Below, piece after piece: positions 26,862 through 36,737 of a stretch of DNA of 64,000 nt. The stretch lies in assembly GCA_025210795.1 (NCBI GenBank), contig JAOAQZ010000015.1:29837-93836 (forward strand), given 5' to 3'. How positions within the stretch are numbered: position 1 is the first letter of the stretch; each line of letters begins with the position of its first letter. The stretch is from Cohaesibacter sp. (GTDB lineage: Bacteria; Pseudomonadota; Alphaproteobacteria; Rhizobiales; Cohaesibacteraceae). The position numbers were made by a program, and so were the translations under genes. The notes beneath the pieces are model-generated. The model had not been told where the DNA came from and made no database searches. It saw only the letters and a list, made by a program, of their open reading frames with translations.

Positions 26862-28484
26862 ATGAGCCGCATATTGCATGCCTATCAAGCTATTGCTCAA
26901 GCCGTTCGCGACCATAAGGTTGATATACTCTTTGGGCTTATGGGGGATGCCAATCTCTTTATGGTTGATAGCTTTGTGCGCGATTGTGGTGGTCGTTTTG
27001 TGCCTGCCGCTCATGAGGGAAGCTCTGTGCTTATGGCTTTGGCTTATGCGCATGTGTCTGGGAAGGTGGGGGTTGCGACTGTTACCCATGGCCCGGCGCT
27101 GACCAATTGCATGACAGCGCTGACTGAAGGGGTTAGAGGTCACATTCCCATTGTGCTCCTTGCTGGAGACACAGCTGCGGGTAATCCCCGCCATTTGCAG
27201 AGCATTGATCAGCGCGAAGTTGTTAAGGCTGCGGGTGCCGGTTTTGAGCAGATGCGCGCACCCGATACGATTGCCAAGGATGTGGCCCGGGCTTTTTATC
27301 GTGCGCAGGTCGAGCGCCGCCCCGTTGTCTTGAATATGCCTGCCGATTTTATGTGGGAAGAGGCATCCTATGAGCCTTGCTTGCTGGATGTTTTTACCGC
27401 CCCGGGCGGGGTGGCAGAAGGCGCTATACTGGATGAGGCGATCGGGATGATTGCTTCTGCCCGCCGGCCGCTGCTTCTTGCAGGGGGCGGCGCGGTTGAA
27501 GCCCGCGAGCAACTTATCGAACTTGCGGATCGGCTGGAAGCTCCTCTTGCCACCACACTCAAGGCCAAGGGATTGTTTCATGGCCACCCCTATAATATCG
27601 ATATCTTTGGCACTCTCTCTACTCCGGCTGCTTATGAGTTGATTGCACAATCTGACTGCATTGTCTGTTTTGGCACCAGTTTGCATGATTTTACCACTGA
27701 TCGCGGCAAGCTGATGAAGAAGAAGCGGATCATTCAGGTGGATGTGGAACCCACGGCGATTGGCGGCGGATTGCATCCAGATGCGGCGCTGATTGCTGAT
27801 GTGGGCCTGACTGCCAAGACCATTCTTTATTGGTTGAATGAGGCAGAGATTCCCCCAAGTGGCTTTACCCGCGAGCTTGATATCAAAACGCTTACAGCCC
27901 ACCCTGTTAGCTCCGACAAGACCGCTGATGGCTTTATCAATTATGTTTTTGCTCTTGAGCGACTGGAAGAAACTTTGCCTCAAGATCGGGTTTTGGTCAC
28001 CGATGGCGGGCGTTTTATGACCGAGGTTTGGTGCCGTCTTTCGGTGCCTGATCCGCGAAGTTGCGTCGTTACCGCCAATTTCGGGGCTATTGGTCAGGGC
28101 TTGCAAGAGGCAATCGGGGCCGGACTTGCAGCGCCAGATCGGCCCGTGGTTTTGTTTAGCGGTGATGGTGGCTTCATGATGGGGGGGATCAATGAGTTCA
28201 GTACCGCCGTGCAACAAGGGTTGGATCTGATCGTTATTATCGCTAATGATTCTGCCTATGGAGCTGAACATATTCAGTTCATTGACCGCAAGATGGATCC
28301 CGGCCTTACAGAATTCCATTGGCCTTCTTTTGCCGATGTTGCCAGATCTCTTGGTGGGGAAGGACATGAAGTCACCTCAAAAGAAGATCTGGAGCTGGCC
28401 ATACAAGCCCTTGAGACCCGTAAGGGTCCAGTCCTGATCAATTTGCATCTTGATCCCCACGATGTTCCGCGTATGCGGATTTGA
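26862..28484 (+). CDS. Thiamine-pyrophosphate-dependent acetolactate-synthase-like enzyme
   Basis: A 540-aa enzyme of the three-domain TPP superfamily. It has the N-terminal pyrimidine-binding domain with catalytic Glu52 (AAHEGSSV), a central domain (LLLAGGGAVEAREQL) and the C-terminal PP domain with SGDGGFMMG and, about 25 residues later, ANDSAYGAE. FMMGGINEFSTA matches ALS/oxalyl-CoA decarboxylase/benzoylformate-type enzymes rather than showing a clear biosynthetic IlvB signature. It stands alone, without a small regulatory subunit, so a catabolic 2-oxo-acid decarboxylase or lyase is more likely than valine synthesis. Substrate unknown. Confidence 0.85.
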   Translation: MSRILHAYQAIAQAVRDHKVDILFGLMGDANLFMVDSFVRDCGGRFVPAAHEGSSVLMALAYAHVSGKVGVATVTHGPALTNCMTALTEGVRGHIPIVLLAGDTAAGNPRHLQSIDQREVVKAAGAGFEQMRAPDTIAKDVARAFYRAQVERRPVVLNMPADFMWEEASYEPCLLDVFTAPGGVAEGAILDEAIGMIASARRPLLLAGGGAVEAREQLIELADRLEAPLATTLKAKGLFHGHPYNIDIFGTLSTPAAYELIAQSDCIVCFGTSLHDFTTDRGKLMKKKRIIQVDVEPTAIGGGLHPDAALIADVGLTAKTILYWLNEAEIPPSGFTRELDIKTLTAHPVSSDKTADGFINYVFALERLEETLPQDRVLVTDGGRFMTEVWCRLSVPDPRSCVVTANFGAIGQGLQEAIGAGLAAPDRPVVLFSGDGGFMMGGINEFSTAVQQGLDLIVIIANDSAYGAEHIQFIDRKMDPGLTEFHWPSFADVARSLGGEGHEVTSKEDLELAIQALETRKGPVLINLHLDPHDVPRMRI

Positions 28485-28496
28485 TTCAGGCCCCTT

Positions 28497-28551
28497 GTGC
28501 AGGCTTGCCGTGAAGGAGATTGGTCTTGTTATGGCAGGCCTGCACATTTTT
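28497..28551 (+). terminator. Intrinsic terminator of TPP enzyme gene
   Basis: GTGCAGGC (28497-28504) pairs with GCCTGCAC (28538-28545), extended by TGCC/GGCA inside, and is followed by ATTTTTT. It lies 13 nt past the stop. Confidence 0.72.
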
Positions 28552-28716
28552 TAATTATCTGGCACTGGCTGTCCATTGTTACAGGAGCCAAGTGTTTTTT
28601 ACTCTCACTATGTGATGGGGAGGGATTGCGCGCACGATATTGATGAAACAGAGAAGCGCTGTAATATAGCCTTGGATTTGCAAAACTAATCCTGCGCTGA
28701 CGGGGCTCCGCTTACT

Positions 28717-29449
28717 ATGATCTATCTTCATAAATTATTGCCGCTTCTTGTTTCTCCCTTGGGCGTTATCTTTTTTCTTTTTTTGTGTGGTTGGGTCTTT
28801 CGGCGTGTCTGGATTGCTGCATGCGGGGTGCTGGTGCTTTTGGTTTGTGCGCTGCCGCTGACCCCCATGATTATCTGGAACCAATTGGAGGCCTCGCTAT
28901 CCTTATAGGCCGCTAGACAATGTGGCGCAGCATGACGCCGTGATTGTGCTGAGTGGTATGCTGGGGGGCTTTAAGGCTGCTGGTCAGTTTGTTGTTCAAT
29001 GGGATGATCCTGATCGTTTTTTTGCGGCTATTCATCTGATCAAGGCAGGAAAAGCAGAGCGCCTTATTTTTACGCGAGGGCAAATGCCGTGGAGCAATAG
29101 CCCCCCTGAAGGGGAGTTGCTAAAACAAAAGGCAATCGAGATGGGGATTGATCCCGCCAAGATTATCCTTACCGATATTGTGGCCAATACGGCGGATGAA
29201 GCAAGAGAGGTCAAAAAAGTTATGGAGGCCGAAGGCCTGCCCAGCGCCATTCTTGTGACTTCCAGCTTTCATATGCCTCGGGCAAAGTTTTTGTTTGACC
29301 AGTCGGGAGTATCAACAGAAGCCTATGCAACGGATTTTCGCGCCAGGTCTTCTCTCTCATGGCTTGCTCTTCTTCCAAGTGCCGGAGCCTTTGGATCTAC
29401 ATCAAGCGGTATAAGAGAATATATCGGGCGTCTGTATTACGGGGTCTAG
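28717..29449 (+). pseudogene. YdcF/ElyC-type DUF218 membrane protein, frameshifted
   Basis: The N-terminal part (28717-28908) has two TM segments and LEAS before a stop. The rest (from about 28893, next frame) continues RYPYRPLDNVAQHDAVIVLSG, then SSFHMPRA and an end at YIGRLYYGV. DUF218 proteins read LE-x-RYP at this point, so one extra base near 28892 splits an otherwise intact gene of about 243 codons. It could be a recent mutation, a base-call error or, less likely, recoding. The family acts in envelope polysaccharide metabolism. Confidence 0.8.
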
Positions 29450-29464
29450 GTCCTGACCCTGGGC

Positions 29465-30436
29465 TCAGGTCTGTTCCTGAAACCTTGCCAAAATCTCTGC
29501 CAGCACTGAGACTGCCAGTGTTTTGGGGTCGCGTACTGATGGGATAAGTCCAATAGGGCCACAAATCCGCTCAAGTGCCTTAGGGCTATGTCCCATTTCC
29601 TGCAAAGCTTGCTTGCGTGTTGCAGCAGCTTTCATGCTGCCCTGAGCGCCCAGATAGAAGGCGGATGTTCCAAGGCAATGATCCAGTATGGGGGGCTCCC
29701 AGTCATGGTCATGAAAGAACAGGACTATGGCTGTCCAAGGATCAATCATCAGGTCTTTCGGCAGGATTGGTCGTGAAAGGGTGGTCTTTTGTCCTTTGGT
29801 GTTATTGGGTGCCTGCTCAAGAGTATCTGCGCATGGAGAGAGAAGAGAAAACCCATATCCTGCCGCTCCTGCCAGCGCAGCAAAGGTGCTTGCTTCTGCG
29901 CCTTTGTCGATGATGACAAATTGAAGATCCGGTGGAAAGCTCACCACCAAGTGATCGCCTTGCCTTTGGGTGCTCGTCTGATGACCGAGGGACAGGCTGC
30001 CGGATCTGAGGTCAATGGTCAGGCTGTAATGGATGCGGGCTGGGCTGGCTGTCGTTAGCTGGCGCAGAACCTGCTGGTCAGGATTGGGAATAAGGGTGAC
30101 TTCAAGTCCGCCTCCGCAAGGCAATTGCATATCAATATAGGGAGACCCGGCGCCATAGCGGGCGGTGATTGTCTTGTGATCTCGTAGAGCCTTGCGCGCT
30201 TGAAGGGCGAGATCAGATTCTATACAGCCGGAAGATAGATGTCCGACTTTTTGCATCTCGGCCTTTCCATCGTCCCAAATTGTTGGGCTTTCAAGAAAGG
30301 CCATTATGGACCCTATATTGCGGTAGGATGGCCCCTGAATATGAGAGATCACGGCCAAGACACCTGGCCCGGAATGCATCCATAGGGCATCAATCGGATC
30401 TTGGAGAGGTACAATCAGTTGATTATTCTCATACAT
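29465..30436 (-). CDS. XdhC/CoxI-family protein
   Basis: A 323-aa protein with the XdhC features: an N-terminal GPGVLAVISHIQGPSYRNIGSIM segment, the conserved SSGCIE motif near residue 70 and a C-terminal Rossmann-like domain (LGAQGSMKAAATRKQAL) ending with CGPIGLIPSVRDPKTLAVSVLAEIL. The family prepares sulfurated or modified molybdenum cofactor for xanthine dehydrogenase and CO-dehydrogenase-type hydroxylases. No hydroxylase genes lie in the window, so the client is unknown. Confidence 0.85.
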   Translation of the reverse strand: MYENNQLIVPLQDPIDALWMHSGPGVLAVISHIQGPSYRNIGSIMAFLESPTIWDDGKAEMQKVGHLSSGCIESDLALQARKALRDHKTITARYGAGSPYIDMQLPCGGGLEVTLIPNPDQQVLRQLTTASPARIHYSLTIDLRSGSLSLGHQTSTQRQGDHLVVSFPPDLQFVIIDKGAEASTFAALAGAAGYGFSLLSPCADTLEQAPNNTKGQKTTLSRPILPKDLMIDPWTAIVLFFHDHDWEPPILDHCLGTSAFYLGAQGSMKAAATRKQALQEMGHSPKALERICGPIGLIPSVRDPKTLAVSVLAEILARFQEQT

Positions 30437-30668
30437 GCTCTCTCCGCAGTGACTATGGGTGATGTTTTGTGATTGTGATGTTTGGTTATTTTATCGTCTT
30501 TATAAGAGTATCGACCAATTTGATGGTTTTGGCAAAAAGAACCTCAAACTAGATCCTGTCATTGTAGCTTTGAACCGTAAATTGCCATAGCTTTATCTGC
30601 TCTATGGTCGCTGTGTAGAACCGAAAGAAGCTTTGGTCTCATCGATTATGGTGATTGAAGATAAAGAC

Positions 30669-30707
30669 AAAAAGAGGCTGGTGGATTAAATCCACCAGCC
30701 TCTTTTT
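30669..30707 (-). terminator. Strong bidirectional-type terminator of liv operon
   Basis: A 17-bp perfect stem (30669-30685 with 30691-30707) with TTAAA loop, A5 on one side and T5 on the other. It ends the minus-strand ABC operon 45 nt past livF and would also stop plus-strand transcription. Confidence 0.82.
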
Positions 30708-30751
30708 GAATTGCGTGAAGATCGTGTATGCACACTGCGGGAAATAGTGTG

Positions 30752-31543
30752 CTAAATTGCCAGATATTCTTCGCGAAGCTCTGTGTTATCAAGGACTTCC
30801 TTGGCTGTTCCATCGAAGACCACGGAGCCAGTATCAAGGATAACAGACCGGTCTGCCAACTCGAGCGCTCGGATGGCATTCTGCTCCACGAGAATGGTGG
30901 TGATGCCCTGCTTTTTGATGATCTCAAGGGTTTTCTCGATTTCATCGACAATAACAGGGGCCAAACCTTCATAAGGCTCGTCAAGCAGCAAGACCTTGAT
31001 GTCACGGGCCAGTGCCCGTGCAATTGCCAGCATTTGCTGCTCACCGCCCGACAGGGTGACGCCTTCCTGATTGCGTCTTTCACCCAAACGCGGGAACAGA
31101 TCATAGAGACGGTCAATACTCCAGCCGACAGGTTCCACAATTTGTGCCAGTTGAAGATTTTCCTCAACTGACAGGCCGGGAATAATGCGCCGGTCTTCAG
31201 GCACAAGAACCATACCGGCTCGGGCTGCCTCATGGCTTGCCATTGTGTGCAGATGCTGGTGGTCAAGCCAGATTTCGCCATAGGTCAGAGCCGGATCATC
31301 AAGCCGAGCAATGGTGCGAAGCGTAGATGTTTTGCCAGCCCCGTTTCGCCCCAGAAGCGCTAGAATCTCGCCCTCATGCACGTTGAAGGAGACACCCTGA
31401 ACGATATAGCTCTCGCCATAATAGGCATGGATATCATGCACGGAAAGAAAGGCTGGCGCGGTTGACGCCATATTGGCATGTTTGGAGAAATCAGGCCGTT
31501 CGGACTTTGATCTCTGAGTGCCTTCAATTGAAAGTTCGCTCAT
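30752..31543 (-). CDS. livF: HAAT ABC transporter ATP-binding protein (LivF type)
   Basis: A 263-aa ATPase: Walker A GRNGAGKTS, signature LSGGEQQMLAIARAL, Walker B VLLLDEPYEGLAP. The GLAP ending and EEYLAI tail are typical of LivF. An N-terminal extension of about 30 residues precedes the fold. Last gene of the five-gene importer; it overlaps livG by 4 nt. Confidence 0.92.
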   Translation of the reverse strand: MSELSIEGTQRSKSERPDFSKHANMASTAPAFLSVHDIHAYYGESYIVQGVSFNVHEGEILALLGRNGAGKTSTLRTIARLDDPALTYGEIWLDHQHLHTMASHEAARAGMVLVPEDRRIIPGLSVEENLQLAQIVEPVGWSIDRLYDLFPRLGERRNQEGVTLSGGEQQMLAIARALARDIKVLLLDEPYEGLAPVIVDEIEKTLEIIKKQGITTILVEQNAIRALELADRSVILDTGSVVFDGTAKEVLDNTELREEYLAI

Positions 31544-32295
31544 GCTGCTTCTCCAAGATAGGCTTCCTTGACCTTTGGATGACCCTTAATGTTCTCCGGT
31601 GTGTCTTCAACCAGCGGTGTGCCTTGAGCAAGCACGGTGATCCGCTGTGCCAGAGAAAAGACCACATGCATGTCATGTTCGATAATGGCAATCGTAATGT
31701 CATGCTTGTCGTGGATTTCCTTGAGGAGATCAATCGTGTTGTTGGTATCTGCTCGCGCCATGCCAGCTGTTGGCTCGTCAAGGAGCAGAAGCTTGGGCTC
31801 CTGCACCAGACACATCGCCATTTCCAGACGGCGTTTGTCACCACGGGACATGGATCCGGCAAGCATATGGAGCTTTTCGGTCATATTGACCTCTTCCAGC
31901 ATATGCTGGGCTTTCTCCACGATTTCCTTTTCGTTGGCGATGGATTCAAGCGCATGCATCCGGAAGGCACCGTCACGCTTGGCAAAACACGGGATGAGCA
32001 TGTTTTCCATAACCGTAAGATCGGTGAAGATTTCCGGCGTCTGGAACACCCGGCTAATTCCCATCTGATTGATTTCATACGGGGTTCGGCCAAGTACCGG
32101 CTTGCCTTGGAAGGTTACCGAGCCGGTGTCCGGCTCCAGTTTGCCGACCAGGCAATTGAGCAAGGTCGATTTTCCCGCGCCATTGGGGCCAATGATTGCA
32201 TGGACTGAATTTTCAGCCACGGAAAGATTGACGTCACCAAGGGCCTGAAGCCCGCCAAAGCGCTTGTTTACATCTTTAACTTCTAGAATGCCCAT
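31540..32295 (-). CDS. livG: HAAT ABC transporter ATP-binding protein (LivG type)
   Basis: A 251-aa ATPase: Walker A GPNGAGKST, signature SRGDKRRLEMAMCL, which departs from the usual LSGG, and Walker B LLLLDEPTAGMA. The unusual SRGD signature is seen directly; such deviations occur in some HAAT ATPases and the gene is otherwise intact. The EAYLGEA end is typical of LivG. It overlaps livF by 4 nt and lies 15 nt after livM. Confidence 0.9.
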   Translation of the reverse strand: MGILEVKDVNKRFGGLQALGDVNLSVAENSVHAIIGPNGAGKSTLLNCLVGKLEPDTGSVTFQGKPVLGRTPYEINQMGISRVFQTPEIFTDLTVMENMLIPCFAKRDGAFRMHALESIANEKEIVEKAQHMLEEVNMTEKLHMLAGSMSRGDKRRLEMAMCLVQEPKLLLLDEPTAGMARADTNNTIDLLKEIHDKHDITIAIIEHDMHVVFSLAQRITVLAQGTPLVEDTPENIKGHPKVKEAYLGEAA

Positions 32296-32310
32296 AATCT
32301 GTAGTCTCCA

Positions 32311-33528
32311 TTAGGCCACATGCGGGCTTGGTTTGGGGTGATGCTCTGGATCTTTGGGCGGGATATCAGGCTTCTTGCCGCGCTTGAACCAGGCATAGAT
32401 GCGCTGACCACCTTCAAGCAATCCACCTGGCAGGAAGATAACCACCAGCATGAAGATGATGCCAAGGGTCAGATGCCAGCCCTTGCCGATGAAGGGATAG
32501 ATGACGCTCACGAGGAAGTCCTCAAGGCCATCTGGCAGAAACGCAAACCACTTATGAAGAATGCCTTCATTGATCTTGGAGATGATGTTTTCCATATATT
32601 TGATCACACCAGCGCCAAGAACAGGGCCGATCAAAGTACCAGCGCCGCCCAGAATGGTCATGAGCACCACTTCACCAGAGGCTGTCCAGAACATGCGCTC
32701 GGGGCCAACCTGGGTATCCATTGCCACCATAAGACCGCCTGCAAGACCGGCATACATACCAGAGATAACAAAGGCTGCCAGAGTATAGGGGCGCGGATTA
32801 AGACCGGTATAGGCCATACGGGTCTGGTTGGTTTTAATGGCGCGCAGCATCACACCGAACGGGGAGCGGAAGATCCGGACCGCGATGTAAAAGGCCACAA
32901 GCATGATAAAGGCAGCAACATAATAGCCGACATTGAAGGTAAACAGCCAATCACCTAGTCGCAGCTCATAGCTTGACTTCATGGCAAGGCCAAACAGGTT
33001 GGCTGTGGGGGCTGCCCCTTCTGCAAGAGTGGCGTCAAAAACTCGCGGGTCTGAGACCTTTGGCTGCAAGCCGGTCTCACCACCAGTGATTGGGGTCAGA
33101 ACCGAATAGGCCAAAGAGTAGGACATCTGAGCGAAAGCGAGCGTCAGGATCGAGAAATAAATCCCGGAGCGGCGCAGAGAAATCCATCCAACCAGAAGCG
33201 AGAAGAGGCCAGCAATGATCACCGACAAGATAATGGCCGGAATAATATTCATGGTCATCAGCTTCATCGACCAGATGGCGGCATAAGAGCCGACACCCAG
33301 AAATGCCGCATGTCCAAAGGACAGATAGCCGGTCAGGCCAAACAGAATATTAAACCCGATGGCAAAGATGGAGAAGATTGCCACACGCTGCATCAGATCG
33401 GGATAGCCGCCATTGAACTGGGCAAGGGCCGAATTCTCAGGAAACAGGTTGAAGAGAAAGGGTGCCAGAACGGTAAGGACAGCAACCACCATCAGAAAAA
33501 CGAAGTCTTGTCTTTTTAATCCGAGCAT
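32311..33528 (-). CDS. livM: HAAT ABC transporter permease (LivM type)
   Basis: A 405-aa inner-membrane permease with eight or more hydrophobic segments, the [20 protein letters not shown] motif and [14 protein letters not shown] near the coupling helix. A hydrophilic tail ([20 protein letters not shown]) of about 25 residues follows the last TM. It lies 3 nt after livH. Confidence 0.92.
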   Translation of the reverse strand: MLGLKRQDFVFLMVVAVLTVLAPFLFNLFPENSALAQFNGGYPDLMQRVAIFSIFAIGFNILFGLTGYLSFGHAAFLGVGSYAAIWSMKLMTMNIIPAIILSVIIAGLFSLLVGWISLRRSGIYFSILTLAFAQMSYSLAYSVLTPITGGETGLQPKVSDPRVFDATLAEGAAPTANLFGLAMKSSYELRLGDWLFTFNVGYYVAAFIMLVAFYIAVRIFRSPFGVMLRAIKTNQTRMAYTGLNPRPYTLAAFVISGMYAGLAGGLMVAMDTQVGPERMFWTASGEVVLMTILGGAGTLIGPVLGAGVIKYMENIISKINEGILHKWFAFLPDGLEDFLVSVIYPFIGKGWHLTLGIIFMLVVIFLPGGLLEGGQRIYAWFKRGKKPDIPPKDPEHHPKPSPHVA

Positions 33529-33531
33529 TTT

Positions 33532-34563
33532 TTAGTCCTCCATCACGCCTTTGCGCCCCATCAACCCACGCGGACGGGTCAATAGAATAATGATGGCGAC
33601 AAGATAAATGATAATCTGGTTGATCCCGGGAATGAGCGAGACGACTTGTGCCATAGAGGCAAAGCTTTCCAGCACGCCGAGCAAGAAACCAGCCAGAACC
33701 GCACCGGGCAGCGAACCCATGCCGCCAACAACCACAACAACAAAGGACAAGACAAGGAAGTCCATGCCCATATGGTAGTTTGGCGAATTGATCGGCGCAT
33801 ACATGACACCGGCCAGACCGGCAACAACGGCTGCGATCGCGAACATGATGGTGAAACGTTTGTCGATATTGATGCCCAGAAGGCCAACGGTTTCGCGGTC
33901 TGCCATCCCAGCACGCACGACCATGCCGAATGTGGTGAATTGCAGGAAGGCAAAGACTGAGCCGATAATCAGCGCAGAGAACATGAAGTAGATCAGCCGC
34001 CAATAAGGATAGATGATCGAGCCGGAACCAAGGCCAAGCATGGCACCAAAATCAAAGCTTCCGGCAAATGAATCCGGGGCTGGTGTCGGGATCGGGTTGG
34101 CTCCAAAGAAATATTTGACCACTTCTTGCAAGACGATCGCAAGACCGAAGGTTACGAGAATCTGGTCCGCATGCGGGCGTTTGTAAAAGTGCTTGATCAG
34201 GCCTCGTTCCATCATCAGGCCGACCATGATCATGACCGGGATCGCAAACAGAATTGAGAGTGGCACGGACCATTGGATAAGGGCAGATCCCATTTCGGGG
34301 CCAAACCAGCTTTCCAGATAGGGGGTTTGCACTTTGAGCGGGTTGCCAAGGAAATCCTTGCGCACAGGATCTACCATTTCAAAGGATAGATTCAGCAAGC
34401 GGCTAAACATGACGGCACAGAATGCCCCAATCATGAATAGCGCTCCGTGCGCGAAGTTGACGACGCCTAGCGTCCCGAAAATGAGTGTTAGGCCCAGAGC
34501 AATCAGCGCATAAGCGCTGCCTTTGTCCAGACCATTGAGAATTTGCAGCAGAACGGCTTCCAT
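33532..34563 (-). CDS. livH: HAAT ABC transporter permease (LivH type)
   Basis: A 343-aa permease starting LQILNGLDKGSAYALIALGLTLIFG, the LivH N-terminal signature, with GVVNFAHGALFMIGA and GGMGSLPGAVLAG. A soluble insert near residues 60-100 is longer than in E. coli LivH. Located between the binding-protein gene and livM. Confidence 0.92.
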   Translation of the reverse strand: MEAVLLQILNGLDKGSAYALIALGLTLIFGTLGVVNFAHGALFMIGAFCAVMFSRLLNLSFEMVDPVRKDFLGNPLKVQTPYLESWFGPEMGSALIQWSVPLSILFAIPVMIMVGLMMERGLIKHFYKRPHADQILVTFGLAIVLQEVVKYFFGANPIPTPAPDSFAGSFDFGAMLGLGSGSIIYPYWRLIYFMFSALIIGSVFAFLQFTTFGMVVRAGMADRETVGLLGINIDKRFTIMFAIAAVVAGLAGVMYAPINSPNYHMGMDFLVLSFVVVVVGGMGSLPGAVLAGFLLGVLESFASMAQVVSLIPGINQIIIYLVAIIILLTRPRGLMGRKGVMED

Positions 34564-34631
34564 GATGTTCCCGCATGGCTAGCCGGCCAACTTGGCCGAC
34601 GGGTCAAGTATGTCTTAACAGTTGGAAGTTC

Positions 34632-34660
34632 GGCCCGCGCCGGGGGGAGTGGCGCGGGCC
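34632..34660 (-). terminator. GC-rich intercistronic hairpin between binding protein and livH
   Basis: GGCCCGCGCC (34632-34641) and GGCGCGGGCC (34651-34660) form a perfect 10-bp stem with a 9-nt loop, with no T-run in the minus direction. It lies 20 nt past the binding-protein stop. Such hairpins usually stabilise the upstream message or partly terminate, giving more binding protein than permease. Confidence 0.55.
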
Positions 34661-34680
34661 ATGAGAGGCGTTAGCCTTGA

Positions 34681-36027
34681 TTAGCCCGCATTACAGGCGC
34701 CAAGAGTTGCCCCTGCACCCCCCATTTGCTTATGGTCTGGAGCATAGGTCACTTTGTCGACTGGGGTCACTTCAACAATCTCAAGAAGGTCAAACTCGGA
34801 AGTTGGATTTTCCTTACCCTTCATGACGAGAACGTCTTTGAAGCACTGGTGATCTTCTGCACGATACAGAGTTTTGCCATTGCCCAAGCCGTCAAACTCG
34901 AAGCCTTCGAGTGCTTCTGCAACCGCACATGGGTTGAAGGAGCCTGCGCGCTGTACGGCATCTGCATAGAGCAGGGTCTGTACATAGCAAGTGTGCGCAG
35001 CCTGTGATGGTGGGAAGCCGTATTTCTCACCGAAGGACTTCACAAAGGCTTTAGAGCCTTCATCTGTCAGCGACCAGTGCCAGTTGGCAGACCCGAAGAT
35101 GCCTTTAATGTTGGCACCCGCGCCTTTCGCCATCAGGCGGGAATAGAGCGGAACGATGATTTCCATCTGCTTGCCGTTGACCAAACGGTCACGCAGGCCG
35201 AACTGAACCGCATTGGTCAGAGAGTTGACCATGTTGCCGCCATAGTGGTTAAGCACCAGAACGTCGGCGTCTGACTGCAGAACCGGCGTGATATAGGACG
35301 AGAAGTCTGTCTGGGTCAGTGGAGTTTTAACAGCCTGAACAGTTTCCCAGCCCATCGCTTCGGTAGAAGAGCGAACGGCTTCTTCTGTGGTGTAACCCCA
35401 GTTATAGTCAGCAGTCAGGTGATAGGCTTTGCGGTCCTTGCCGTAAGCATTGGCAAGCACGGGCGCGAGCGCTGCACCAGACATGTAGGAGTTAAAGAAG
35501 TGACGGAACCCATTGGCTTTGCGATCTTTACCAGTGGTGTCATTGGAGTGGGTCAGACCAGCCATGAAGATGATGCCGGCTTCCTGACATAGAGCCTGAA
35601 CGGCCACAGCCACACCGGAGGATGAACCGCCGGAGACCATAACAGCACCATCTTTTTCAATCATGGAGCGGGCGGACGCGCGCGCTGCATCTGATTTGGT
35701 TTGGGTGTCACCGGTTACATATTCAACCTTCTTGCCCAGAATACCGTTACCCTGCAGGGCTTTTGATGAGAAGGTGTTCAGCATGCCGCTGTCACCACCG
35801 CCATTCAGGTGCTCGACAGCCAGCTGGAATGCGCGCAGTTCGTCAGCGCCTTCATCTGCATAAGGGCCGGACTGAGGGACGTTGAAGCCAAGCGTCACTG
35901 TTGAGCCCTTTGGCTCATTGGTAAAGGCGCTTGCGCCGCTGGTGAAAATTGTCGGCATAGCCAAGCCGGCGCCCATTACGACACCGGACTTGATCAAACC
36001 ACGACGTGAAATCGTCAGTTTGCTCAT
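34681..36027 (-). CDS. HAAT ABC transporter substrate-binding protein, Tat-exported
   Basis: A periplasmic-binding protein of the Leu/Ile/Val-amide type (Peripla_BP_6), 448 aa. The start at ATG 36025-36027 has GGGAGGAGA about 6 nt upstream; the open frame extends 14 codons further. The N-terminus has SRRGLIKSGVVMGAGLAMP, a twin-arginine signal. Then comes the VTLGFNVPQSGPYADEG ligand-entry segment. Substrate (branched-chain amino acid, amide, urea or aromatic) cannot be told from motifs. First gene of the importer operon. Confidence 0.88.
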   Translation of the reverse strand: MSKLTISRRGLIKSGVVMGAGLAMPTIFTSGASAFTNEPKGSTVTLGFNVPQSGPYADEGADELRAFQLAVEHLNGGGDSGMLNTFSSKALQGNGILGKKVEYVTGDTQTKSDAARASARSMIEKDGAVMVSGGSSSGVAVAVQALCQEAGIIFMAGLTHSNDTTGKDRKANGFRHFFNSYMSGAALAPVLANAYGKDRKAYHLTADYNWGYTTEEAVRSSTEAMGWETVQAVKTPLTQTDFSSYITPVLQSDADVLVLNHYGGNMVNSLTNAVQFGLRDRLVNGKQMEIIVPLYSRLMAKGAGANIKGIFGSANWHWSLTDEGSKAFVKSFGEKYGFPPSQAAHTCYVQTLLYADAVQRAGSFNPCAVAEALEGFEFDGLGNGKTLYRAEDHQCFKDVLVMKGKENPTSEFDLLEIVEVTPVDKVTYAPDHKQMGGAGATLGACNAG

Positions 36028-36424
36028 AAAGTTCTCCTCCCAGAGATTTATTGGGCCAGCTCTCCTCAAAGCGGCCTATTAAATGGGGTGCTCTCCTCAA
36101 GGCGACCCCTGCGTCTGAAAACAGACTGTTTAAAAGTACAGACGCTTAAAGGGAAAAAAACCATAAGACTTTTGTTCATTGTCTGGTGAAAATAAGAGTC
36201 TTTGTGCAAAAAATGAAGAAATTTCAGAGCTTTAAATAAGTAGAAAAATTTAGTGACATTAAGAGATTGTGGTGTATTCCAATGGTTATGCTTAAATTAT
36301 AGGCGAGGTTTTGTGATGAATCTCAGGATATATTCGAAGTTATTGAATTATTTTAACTTTTGACTGTGCAGTTGCACAATTTTTATTTGCAATATTTTGC
36401 AGATGCGAAGGGCGCAGGAAGTGG
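36028..36424. other. AT-rich intergenic stretch upstream of ABC binding protein
   Basis: Nearly 400 nt without an ORF between the two divergent transporter operons. A small inverted repeat TGTGCA-GT-TGCACA (36365-36378) followed by ATTTTTATTT is the only structure seen. The promoter of the minus-strand importer must lie here, but no clear -35/-10 pair was chosen. Confidence 0.4.
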
Positions 36425-36453
36425 TTGACATCTTTATGGAGACTGGGTTAGCT
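36425..36453 (+). promoter_or_regulatory. Candidate promoter of riboswitch-led metal importer
   Basis: TTGACA (36425-36430), a 17-nt spacer and TTAGCT (36448-36453). A start near 36460 would place the first base of the transcript at the P1 stem of the riboswitch at 36462. The -10 is weak. Confidence 0.45.
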
Positions 36454-36461
36454 GTGAGCCT

Positions 36462-36653
36462 AATGGTTCTTCGATCCCAAAGGTGGATTGGGGATTAAAA
36501 GGGAACATGGTGAGGTGTACCCAAAAGGGGCTAAATCCATGGCTACCCCCGTAACTGTAAGCGGATAGTCTGCATCAAGTGAACCACTGACCAGATTTTG
36601 GTTGGGAAGGTAGGTGCAGGTTTCATAACCCGCGAGCCAGGAGACCTGCCATT
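36462..36653 (+). promoter_or_regulatory. Cobalamin riboswitch upstream of metal ABC importer
   Basis: A second B12 aptamer in the window. The P1 stem is AATGG (36462-36466) with CCATT (36649-36653), with an AAAAGGGAAC-type core after it. The 3' B12 box reads AGCCAGGAGACCTGCC (36635-36650). It lies 112 nt before the first small ORF of the metal-importer operon, the same distance as in the cob operon leader. Confidence 0.93.
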
Positions 36654-36737
36654 GCAATCGAAACTTACTCAGGCGGGGTGTCCAGAGGAAGATGTATAAA
36701 ATCTCTGCAATTGGCTTAGCTTACATCTCTTTGTCTC

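Noticed and set aside
26856..28367. 503-codon minus-strand open frame opposite the TPP enzyme
   Set aside because: It is the antisense of a well-supported gene; its composition (many His/Asn/Gly) is that of a shadow frame.
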